DNA of 22,683 bases, taken from NCBI GenBank assembly GCA_025935515.1, contig JAICVC010000014.1, positions 1 to 22,683 on the forward strand, in the 5' to 3' direction. Under the pieces are notes generated by a model. The model made no database searches and was not told where the DNA came from. It was given only the letters and a program-made list of their open reading frames with translations. Below are positions 15,478 through 21,176 of the stretch, in pieces. The first letter of the stretch is position 1, and the number at the start of each line of letters is the position of its first letter. The position numbers were made by a program, and so were the translations under genes. Source of the stretch: Sphingomonas sp. GTDB lineage: Bacteria; Pseudomonadota; Alphaproteobacteria; Sphingomonadales; Sphingomonadaceae.

Positions 15478-16776
15478 CTAGAGGACGTAGCGGCTGAGGT
15501 CGGCGTTCTTCGCGATGCTGGAGAGCTGCTGCTCGACGAAGGCAGCGTCGACTAGAAGCGTCTCGCCGCGGCGGTCCTCGGCGTCGAAGCTGACGTCCTC
15601 GAGCAGTTTCTCCATCACCGTCTGAAGCCGGCGCGCGCCGATATTCTCGACGGCCTCATTGACCTCGGCGGCGATCCGCGCGAGCGCCTCGATCCCGTCG
15701 TCGGCGAAGTGGATCGTCACGCCCTCGGTGCCCAGCAGAGCCTGGTACTGCTCGGTCAGGCTGGCCCGGGTGGCGGAGAGGATGCGGACGAAATCCTCCT
15801 GCGTCAGCGCCTTGAGCTCGACCCGGATCGGCAGCCGGCCCTGAAGCTCGGGCAGAAGGTCGGCGGGCTTGGCAAGGTGAAACGCGCCGCTGGCGATGAA
15901 CAGGATATGGTCGGTCTTCAGCGGCCCATATTTGGTCGCGACCGTGGTGCCTTCGATCAGCGGCAAGAGGTCGCGCTGGACGCCTTCGCGGCTGATCGAG
16001 CCGCCACGCACGTCGCTGACCGCGATCTTGTCGATCTCGTCGAGGAACACGATGCCGTTTGCCTCGGCGTCGGCGAGCGCGATCCGGTTGATGTCGTCCG
16101 GGTCGAGGCGCTTGTCGGCCTCCTCGTCGGTCAGCCGCTGGAAGGCTTCGGGCACCTTGAGCTTGCGGCGCTTCCGTGCGCCCTGGCCGGCGAGCCTGCC
16201 CATCATCGACTTCAGGTCGAACACTTGCGCGCCCATGCCGGGGATCTCGAATGGCATCGACGGAGCCTCGTCGACCTCGATCTCAACCTCGGCCTGGTCG
16301 AGGCTGCCGTCCGCATGGCGTTGCCGAAAGCTTTGGCGGGTCGCTTCGCTCGAGCCCTTGCCGGTGAGCGCATCGAGCAATTTTTCCATCGCCGCATCCT
16401 CGGCGGCCGCGCGGACCTTGTTGCGCCGCCGATCGCGCTCGAGCCGGACGGCTTCCTCGACCAGGTCGCGGGCGATCTGTTCCACATCGCGGCCGACATA
16501 GCCGACCTCGGTGAACTTGGTCGCCTCGACCTTCACGAACGGCGCGTCGGCGAGCCTGGCCAGCCGCCGGCTGATCTCCGTCTTGCCGCACCCCGTAGGG
16601 CCGATCATCAGGATGTTCTTCGGCGTCACCTCGTCGCGCAGCTCGGGCGAAAGCTGCTGTCGGCGCCAGCGGTTGCGAAGCGCCACCGCGACCGCCTTCT
16701 TGGCGTCGTCCTGGCCCACGATATGCTCGTTCAGCGCGGCGACGATCGCCTTCGGTGTGAGCTTTTCCTTCAGCAT
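15478..16776 (-). CDS. hslU: ATP-dependent protease ATPase subunit HslU
   Basis: HslU is the AAA+ unfoldase that feeds substrates into the HslV protease. The sequence starts LTPKAIVAALNEHIVGQDDA, then Walker A GPTGCGKTE, the pore motif GYVGRD, a long intermediate (I) domain, Walker B IVFLDEIDKI, the arginine-containing LLPELQGRLPIRV, and the C-terminal LSRYVL tail that docks into HslV. I chose ATG 16774-16776, giving about 432 residues, the usual family length. An ATG at 16822-16824 would add 16 residues (MNYHATIPQSGGATSE) that are not family-like. Unusually it is not next to hslV. It diverges from the VOC gene, so its promoter lies at about 16777-16883. Confidence 0.95.
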   Translation of the reverse strand: MLKEKLTPKAIVAALNEHIVGQDDAKKAVAVALRNRWRRQQLSPELRDEVTPKNILMIGPTGCGKTEISRRLARLADAPFVKVEATKFTEVGYVGRDVEQIARDLVEEAVRLERDRRRNKVRAAAEDAAMEKLLDALTGKGSSEATRQSFRQRHADGSLDQAEVEIEVDEAPSMPFEIPGMGAQVFDLKSMMGRLAGQGARKRRKLKVPEAFQRLTDEEADKRLDPDDINRIALADAEANGIVFLDEIDKIAVSDVRGGSISREGVQRDLLPLIEGTTVATKYGPLKTDHILFIASGAFHLAKPADLLPELQGRLPIRVELKALTQEDFVRILSATRASLTEQYQALLGTEGVTIHFADDGIEALARIAAEVNEAVENIGARRLQTVMEKLLEDVSFDAEDRRGETLLVDAAFVEQQLSSIAKNADLSRYVL

Positions 16777-16883
16777 TTCCGATGTGGCCCCGCCGCTCTG
16801 GGGAATGGTGGCATGATAGTTCATCGCGAAAACTAGATGGATGCCGTGTTTGTGAGTTACAACCGAGCAGCGAAGGAGTCGTC

Positions 16884-17249
16884 ATGGCTGATGTCCAAAT
16901 CAGTTCACTGGTCCCGCTCGCTCAGGTGAAGAACGTTCCCGAATCGGTCGCTTTCTATGAGCGCCTGGGATTTAGGCTGGCCAATAGCTTCACTCCGCCC
17001 GGCGAAGACGAGCCGTCGTGGGCGTCGCTTATGGGCGGCCGCGGCGAGTTGATGATCGGCAAGCGCGAGGAGGACGCGAATGGCGCACCGCCGGTGGCCT
17101 TTTACGTCTATTGCGAGGATGTGCGGCGAAAGCATGCCGAACTCGCCGCAGCGGGCATAGAGGTCGGCGACATTGCAACGCCCTTTTTCAATCCGGGCGG
17201 CGAGTTCCGCATCACCGATCCCGATGGGTACATCGTCCACGTCGCCTAA
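16884..17249 (+). CDS. VOC family protein (glyoxalase/bleomycin-resistance type)
   Basis: The 121-residue protein has the single-module pattern of the vicinal oxygen chelate superfamily: VPLAQVKNVPESVAFYERLG at the start, GELMIGKREED in the middle and GGEFRITDPDGYIVHVA at the end. Many members bind a metal through a C-terminal Glu in DPDGNxxE, but here the position reads IVHV, so metal binding may differ. The start at ATG 16884 is supported by AAGGAG at 16873-16878, five bases upstream; the open frame extends further up but lacks such a site. It overlaps the convergent oxidoreductase by 4 nt. Its substrate is unknown, and I see no resistance-specific feature. Confidence 0.85.
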   Translation: MADVQISSLVPLAQVKNVPESVAFYERLGFRLANSFTPPGEDEPSWASLMGGRGELMIGKREEDANGAPPVAFYVYCEDVRRKHAELAAAGIEVGDIATPFFNPGGEFRITDPDGYIVHVA

Positions 17250-18331
17250 GCGGTGCAGCGAAACCGCGAGAAGAAGACCTTATGCCGCTGGATGATCCGA
17301 GCGATCCTGGCCGGGTCCGGCGTCGCGTCCCATTGGTCGAGCTCAAAGCTGCCGCCGAGGATGATGCCGTCGGCGCGGGGGAACATGTAACCCGGCCCAC
17401 CGCCGAACGCATAGTTGATCTCCGGCTGCGGGAGCAGGATCGCGAGCTGGCCGCGTGCCGGCTGCAAGTCCTGGTCGTTGAACAGATCGCGGCTGCCAAG
17501 GCCCGTGCAGTTGAAGACGAGCGTCTCCGCCAATCCGGCTATGGCCTGCGGCGCCTGGAATTCCCGCACTTCGAACTTGCCGCCGGCGATGGAAATGTCG
17601 CGCATCGTCTGGCGAAGGAAATGGCCAACCTCGACGTACATGGTTTCGAACCGCACGATATTGTCGAGCGGGAACGGGTGCTCGGTCCGGACCAGGCGCT
17701 TGGTGGCCGGAAAATAGGGGTCGAGCGGCGACGCAGTGAGGTTTTCAATCTCTTCGTAGGTCGGGAGCCAGCGGATGCCATATTCGTCGCCGACCATGAT
17801 CTGCCAGCGGCGCCAGCTGTAATCCATCGCCGCTAGAAGCTGAGCCCGCCATTCGGGCGTCACGGCATCCTCCTTGTAAAGGTAGGCAGTCTCGATCTGA
17901 CCCCCGGCAATGTTCGACGTCGTGTGCGGCGGTAGCGCCTTGGCGTAGACGGTGACCGGGAAGCCGGCTTCCTGGACGAGCCGAGCGGTCGTCAGCCCAA
18001 GCGCCCCCGCGCCAATCACTGCGACCGGGCCGGAGTGGCCGCGCAGCCCGAGGTTGGTGGCGAGGCGCGAGCTTCCCCAGCTCAGGGTGATCCCTGACCC
18101 GCCATGGCCGTAATTGTGGACGAGCGCCTTCTCGCCGAGAGCTTCCCGCCGAACCACGAAGCCCGAGCGGCGATAGGGCCTCAATCCGGCGACGGTGCGG
18201 ATGACACGGCCCGCGTCGACGTTCACCGGCGCCAGCGGTGTGCAGCCGGAATAGCGCCGACCGCTCGTCGTCGCGCAGCCGGTGAGGAGGGCGGCGGACC
18301 CTGCGGCGAAGGTTCTTCGATCCAATAACAT
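17246..18331 (-). CDS. Exported FAD-dependent oxidoreductase, apparently a circularly permuted D-amino-acid-oxidase-like protein
   Basis: This 361-residue protein resembles the D-amino-acid oxidase (DAO) group of flavoenzymes, which oxidise amino acids using FAD. The leader LDRRTFAAGSAALLTGC combines a twin-arginine-like RRTF with a lipobox LTGC (Cys19), suggesting Tat export and lipid anchoring with the cofactor already bound. Notably, the DAO signature normally found near the C-terminus lies early: GLRPYRRSGFVVRRE (about 49-63) and VHNYGHGGSGITLSWG (71-86). The Rossmann motif VAVIGAGALGLTTARLV only follows at about 103-119. The protein ends shortly after GYMFPRADGIILGGSFELD, the segment that precedes the signature in ordinary DAO. 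Each block is therefore recognisable but rotated. Substrate is unknown. It sits between hslV and hslU, after a palindromic repeat. Confidence 0.85.
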   Translation of the reverse strand: MLLDRRTFAAGSAALLTGCATTSGRRYSGCTPLAPVNVDAGRVIRTVAGLRPYRRSGFVVRREALGEKALVHNYGHGGSGITLSWGSSRLATNLGLRGHSGPVAVIGAGALGLTTARLVQEAGFPVTVYAKALPPHTTSNIAGGQIETAYLYKEDAVTPEWRAQLLAAMDYSWRRWQIMVGDEYGIRWLPTYEEIENLTASPLDPYFPATKRLVRTEHPFPLDNIVRFETMYVEVGHFLRQTMRDISIAGGKFEVREFQAPQAIAGLAETLVFNCTGLGSRDLFNDQDLQPARGQLAILLPQPEINYAFGGGPGYMFPRADGIILGGSFELDQWDATPDPARIARIIQRHKVFFSRFRCTA

Positions 18332-18348
18332 CCGCCGACACTATCAAC

Positions 18349-18432
18349 TCGTCATTCCCGCGAAAGCGGGAATCCACCTTGCTCTCGTGCCGCAGAAGAA
18401 AGGTGGATCCCGGATCAAATCTGGGATGACGA
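18349..18432. repeat. Palindromic intergenic repeat (84 bp)
   Basis: The left part has TCGTCATTCCCGCGAAAGCG and ends in GGAATCCACC (18349-18378); the right part GGTGGATCCCGGATC...CTGGGATGACGA (18402-18432) is its imperfect inverse. Each half also folds on itself (TTCCCGC/GCGGGAA on the left, CCCGGATC/ATCTGGG on the right). This type of 'cgtcattcccg' element is widespread between genes in sphingomonads and other proteobacteria. It stops one base before the hslV stop codon and fills most of the gap up to the oxidoreductase start. Confidence 0.75.
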
Positions 18433-18433
18433 T

Positions 18434-18970
18434 CTATTCCACCGTCTCGATCGTCAGGCGGTCGTTGGTGAACACGCACACTTCCGACGCGATCTGCATC
18501 GCTCGCCGGGCCAGCACTTCCGGATCCTGCTCGTACTCTGCCAGCGCCCGCGCCGCTGCGAGTGCATAGTTGCCGCCGGAGCCGATCGCCGCGATGCCGC
18601 CTTCGGGCTCAAGCACGTCGCCGTTGCCGGTCAGGATCAGCATCACCTCCTTGTCCGCGACGATCATCAGCGCCTCGAGGTTGCGGAGATATTTGTCGGT
18701 CCGCCAGTCCTTGGCGAGCTCGACCGCGGCCCGCATCAGCTGCCCGTTATACTGCTCGAGCTTGCGCTCCAGCCGCTCGAACAGGGTGAAGGCGTCGGCC
18801 GTCGCGCCGGCGAAGCCGCCGATGACATCACCCTTGTCGCCGATGCGCCGCACCTTCTTCGCATTGGGCTTCATCACCGTATTGCCCATCGATACCTGGC
18901 CATCGCCGGCAATGACGGTCTTGCCCCCCTTGCGCACGCCGAGGATCGTCGTTCCGTGCCACTGTTCCAA
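18434..18970 (-). CDS. hslV: ATP-dependent protease subunit HslV
   Basis: HslV is the proteasome-like peptidase of the HslUV complex. The catalytic N-terminal threonine lies in GTTILGVRKGGKTVIAGDGQ; it should be Thr7, exposed after removal of a short MEQWHG propeptide. GNTVMKPNAKKVRRI and GGFAGATADAFTLFERLE are typical of the family. The 178-residue length is normal. The start is TTG (18968-18970), supported by AAAGGAGA six bases upstream and by the absence of a better start before the Thr. It lies 36 nt downstream of the TMEM175-type gene and is separated from hslU by the oxidoreductase and VOC genes. Confidence 0.94.
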   Translation of the reverse strand: MEQWHGTTILGVRKGGKTVIAGDGQVSMGNTVMKPNAKKVRRIGDKGDVIGGFAGATADAFTLFERLERKLEQYNGQLMRAAVELAKDWRTDKYLRNLEALMIVADKEVMLILTGNGDVLEPEGGIAAIGSGGNYALAAARALAEYEQDPEVLARRAMQIASEVCVFTNDRLTIETVE

Positions 18971-18975
18971 AGCCG

Positions 18976-18983
18976 TCTCCTTT
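18976..18983 (-). promoter_or_regulatory. Ribosome binding site of hslV (supports the TTG start)
   Basis: AAAGGAGA on the minus strand, about six bases before the TTG of hslV, is a strong Shine-Dalgarno and decides this non-ATG start. Confidence 0.75.
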
Positions 18984-19006
18984 GGAATTGAGGTGGGAAG
19001 CGCGGC

Positions 19007-19582
19007 CTATTGCTGCAAGCGGCGCTCGAACCGGCGGTCGGGGATCATCCAGAGGCATGCGACCGCAACGTAAATGCCGATCGAGATGAACGGCGACACG
19101 AATGCCAGCGGAAGCGCCGCGACATAGCCGGCGAAGCTCACCCACTCCTTCACACCGCGGCCGACCGCCGTTTTCACGCCGGAGCTGTCGCCTTCGGCAC
19201 GGACCAGCGCGCGTTCGAGCAGGACATAGCAAATGGAGGCGCCGACCAGGACCAGGCCGAACGACGCGACCGGCCAGGCCGTCGGGCCTGCCTCGTCGAT
19301 CCAGCGGATCATCAGCGGAAACAAGGTCAGGCAGAAGAGCAGCGAATGGTTCGCCCACAACACAGCTCCGGTCACCTTACGCGCCGACTGCATCATGTGA
19401 TGATGGTTGTTCCAGTAGATTGCGACATAGACGAAGGCCAGCAGATAGGCCGCAAGCAGCGGCAGCACGGCCAATAGCGCGCCAAGCGTCGGCACTTCCG
19501 GAAACTTCAGCTCCAGCACCATGATGGTGAGGACGATGGCGACGACCCCGTCGGTCAGCGCATTCAATCGATCCGGCTTCAT
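19007..19582 (-). CDS. TMEM175/DUF1211 family membrane protein, putative potassium channel
   Basis: The 191-residue product has six hydrophobic segments and starts with KPDRLNALTDGVVAIVLTIM, the counterpart of the FSDGVFAIAxTLLVL signature of DUF1211. Bacterial members of this family have been shown to form potassium channels. Here FSDG reads LTDG, so the pore-lining motif is varied. YWNNHHHMMQSARKVTGAVL is the conserved segment after the third helix. The ATG at 19580-19582 is preceded by a run of G (possible ribosome site); the reading frame is open further up but overlaps the spanin gene. It starts 16 nt after the inner spanin stop, so it may be read with the lysis cassette, and 36 nt before hslV. 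Confidence 0.82.
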   Translation of the reverse strand: MKPDRLNALTDGVVAIVLTIMVLELKFPEVPTLGALLAVLPLLAAYLLAFVYVAIYWNNHHHMMQSARKVTGAVLWANHSLLFCLTLFPLMIRWIDEAGPTAWPVASFGLVLVGASICYVLLERALVRAEGDSSGVKTAVGRGVKEWVSFAGYVAALPLAFVSPFISIGIYVAVACLWMIPDRRFERRLQQ

Positions 19583-19598
19583 GCTGCCCCCCCGATGG

Positions 19599-20153
19599 TT
19601 AGTCACCTGGCGGACTCGCACCAGCGCGAGGATTGTTGTCAACCACAGCTTGCCGCCGGACCCATTTGATCAGCTCGTCGAGCTGGATCGCCTGCTCGGT
19701 CGCAATCAGTCGGTCGGATCGAGGAAGTCGGTCTTCACCGGGGCCTTGAGCAGCGCTGCCGGCGGCAGCGGGAACGTCGGGCACTGATGCGCTTCCGCCA
19801 GCACCGGGACCGGCTGCGGCCTGGGAGCGGACGCGCAGGCGCTGAGCAAGAGAACGAGCGGCGGCAAGCCGCGCTTGATAATCATTGGCAGTCCTTTCGT
19901 TGATCGAGCGCTGTTCGCCGGTGACCCGGGCAAGGTTGGCCCGGTCGGCGTCGCGAGCCGCGTCGGCGGCGGCGCGGTAGTTGGCGACGGTTCCGGCAAG
20001 CGCCGCCTGCTCGGCCCGGTAGAGCCGCTCGAAGGCCGTGCTTTGCTTGCGCCAGTGTCCGGTCTCGAACTTCTGGAGGATGAGCAAGCCGGCGAGCGTT
20101 ATGCTGGCGGCGATGCCCGCGATCCCCTGCCAGTTGAGGAAGCGCAGGATCAC
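19599..20153 (-). CDS. Rz-like inner-membrane spanin
   Basis: The 184-residue product has one N-terminal transmembrane helix (FLNWQGIAGIAASITLAGLL, about 5-24) followed by a long charged alpha-helical/coiled-coil region to about residue 110, then an Ala/Gly/Pro-rich stretch and a conserved-looking end TEQAIQLDELIKWVRRQA. This is the layout of Rz-type i-spanins, which sit in the inner membrane and with Rz1 fuse it to the outer membrane in the last step of lysis. The start is GTG (20151-20153), overlapping the upstream stop as GTGA. The low-complexity stretch coincides with the nested Rz1-like gene, which constrains it. The assignment rests on topology, order and the nested gene rather than strong sequence identity. 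Confidence 0.78.
   Translation of the reverse strand: MILRFLNWQGIAGIAASITLAGLLILQKFETGHWRKQSTAFERLYRAEQAALAGTVANYRAAADAARDADRANLARVTGEQRSINERTANDYQARLAAARSLAQRLRVRSQAAAGPGAGGSASVPDVPAAAGSAAQGPGEDRLPRSDRLIATEQAIQLDELIKWVRRQAVVDNNPRAGASPPGD
19706..19885 (-). CDS. Rz1-like outer-membrane spanin lipoprotein, nested within the Rz-like gene
   Basis: This 59-residue protein is encoded entirely inside the Rz-like gene in the +1 frame. It has a lipoprotein signal with basic start (MIIKR), hydrophobic core and lipobox LSAC (Cys17), giving a mature lipoprotein of about 43 residues that is rich in proline (about ten), as in phage Rz1. The start ATG (19883-19885) is preceded by AAAGGA at 19892-19897 with 6-nt spacing, so it has its own ribosome site despite being embedded. 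A second cysteine (HQCP) lies in the mature part. The nested, +1-frame, Pro-rich lipoprotein arrangement is the classic Rz/Rz1 form and is strong support for both genes. Confidence 0.82.
   Translation of the reverse strand: MIIKRGLPPLVLLLSACASAPRPQPVPVLAEAHQCPTFPLPPAALLKAPVKTDFLDPTD
19892..19897 (-). promoter_or_regulatory. Ribosome binding site of the nested Rz1-like gene
   Basis: AAAGGA on the minus strand, 6 bases before the ATG of the nested lipoprotein and within the Rz-like coding sequence, supports independent translation and fixes the start. Confidence 0.75.
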
Positions 20154-20509
20154 TGGTCGGCCTCGATCGACGCGCCGTCGCGGCTCGCGCTGACCTTGAA
20201 CCGGCCGACCGGACCGCCGGCCAGCAGGCCGACGATGACCACGATCATCGCGGCGATGAAGCCGCCGAGCGACCAGCCGAAGATGGTGACGATGGTATGT
20301 TCCTCGGCAGCGCTCCAGCCGCCCCACATCAGGAGTGCGACCATGAAGCCGGCCGCGGCGCCGCAGAACATGCCCGCGGCCGAGGCGAGCAGGCCGTAGA
20401 TGTAGCGCTGGCCCTCGGCGAATGTACCAGGTGGCGGAATCTTCATTTTGGGACTCTCAACGAGTGAAACCGGGGGTCCTTCCACTTCCTCCACTTTGTG
20501 ACCTTTCAT
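20150..20509 (-). CDS. Small two-helix membrane protein in the holin position
   Basis: The 119-residue product has a hydrophilic N-terminus (about 1-35), two hydrophobic segments (YIYGLLASAAGMFCGAAAGF onward, about 37-62, and TIVTIFGWSLGGFIAAMIVV onward, about 72-98) and a polar tail GRFKVSASRDGASIEADQ. Size, two helices and position between a signal-less muramidase and an Rz-like gene suggest a holin, which would let the muramidase cross the inner membrane. I do not recognise a named holin family. The start ATG (20507-20509) overlaps the muramidase stop (ATGA); an alternative ATG at 20444-20446 would remove the N-terminal 21 residues, a possible dual start as in some holin/antiholin genes. 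Function is inferred from context only. Confidence 0.7.
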   Translation of the reverse strand: MKGHKVEEVEGPPVSLVESPKMKIPPPGTFAEGQRYIYGLLASAAGMFCGAAAGFMVALLMWGGWSAAEEHTIVTIFGWSLGGFIAAMIVVIVGLLAGGPVGRFKVSASRDGASIEADQ

Positions 20510-21066
20510 CGTTCACCGATCCGGTTCGCGAGCCAGCCGTAAAGGAAGGCTTCGCTCGCCGGCCGCCGCTCGGCGAGGCGGAGGTAGCGCTCCCCCTGCA
20601 AGGCCTCGAGGGCACGGAGGAGCACCGTCTCTCCGCTGCTCTTCCCGCGGGTCTCGATGAATGTATCCAGCGCGCCGAGTGTCGCCGGGCCAATGCGGCC
20701 GTCGGGAGTGAGGTCGGGATAGTCCTTGCCGCCGCGATTGAGCGCGGTCAGCGCGCGCTGCAGGAAGGTCACCGCAACCGCCGGGCCCATGTTGGCGCCA
20801 GTGTCGAACAATTCGGCGGCGATGCGACCGCTGCGCCTGGCGATCTCATCGAAGCGCGGACGCAGCCAGTAGACGCGGCGGTAGATGGCGGCAGCGTCGG
20901 CGCGCGGCAATTGCCGCATCGGGCCGGCGTAGCCGTGGGCGCGCGCAACCGCTTCGGTAATTCCGAAGCAGGTGGGTCCGCCCTTATCGGCGGGATGGTC
21001 GACGAACCCGCCCTCACGATCGACCAGCGCATCGATCATCGCGTCGACGTCGATTGTCTCCTCCAT
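20506..21066 (-). CDS. GH108 family N-acetylmuramidase, probable endolysin
   Basis: The 186-residue protein has the glycoside hydrolase 108 signature DREGGFVDHPADKGGPTCFG, with the likely catalytic glutamate at residue 18 in the Glu-Gly-Gly motif, and a C-terminal half resembling the peptidoglycan-binding domain found with it (LTPDGRIGPATLGALDTF). This family includes phage and gene-transfer-agent endolysins and TtsA of Salmonella, which cleave peptidoglycan. There is no signal peptide or transmembrane helix, so export would need a holin. The ATG (21064-21066) is supported by a strong AAGGAGG at 21072-21078, five bases upstream; the frame is open further up without such a site. Its stop overlaps the next gene. 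It is the first gene of the lysis cassette. Confidence 0.87.
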   Translation of the reverse strand: MEETIDVDAMIDALVDREGGFVDHPADKGGPTCFGITEAVARAHGYAGPMRQLPRADAAAIYRRVYWLRPRFDEIARRSGRIAAELFDTGANMGPAVAVTFLQRALTALNRGGKDYPDLTPDGRIGPATLGALDTFIETRGKSSGETVLLRALEALQGERYLRLAERRPASEAFLYGWLANRIGER

Positions 21067-21071
21067 GTCAC

Positions 21072-21078
21072 CCTCCTT
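21072..21078 (-). promoter_or_regulatory. Strong ribosome binding site of the GH108 muramidase
   Basis: AAGGAGG lies 5 bases before the ATG on the minus strand and selects the start of the muramidase over the longer open frame. Confidence 0.75.
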
Positions 21079-21176
21079 CGAGTCGAGCATTACTAACCAA
21101 ATGGGTAAGGTGTAGGAAAGTTTTCGAGCCATTGAATGGTAGTGACGGTCAATCAGCCTGCGGCTAGGCTCGACTC

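Noticed and set aside
16777..16824. A 16-residue N-terminal extension of HslU.
   Set aside because: The added residues are not family-like and the shorter start gives normal length, though the longer start cannot be fully excluded.
21079..21110. A possible operator (CTAACC-AAAT-GGGTAAG) upstream of the muramidase, and a CtrA site there.
   Set aside because: The inverted repeat is imperfect and short, and the spacing does not fit TTAA-N7-TTAA; too weak to report as a site.
19007..21132. A prophage.
   Set aside because: Only lysis functions are present; no integrase, repressor, terminase, capsid or tail gene is visible, and core genes flank it closely.
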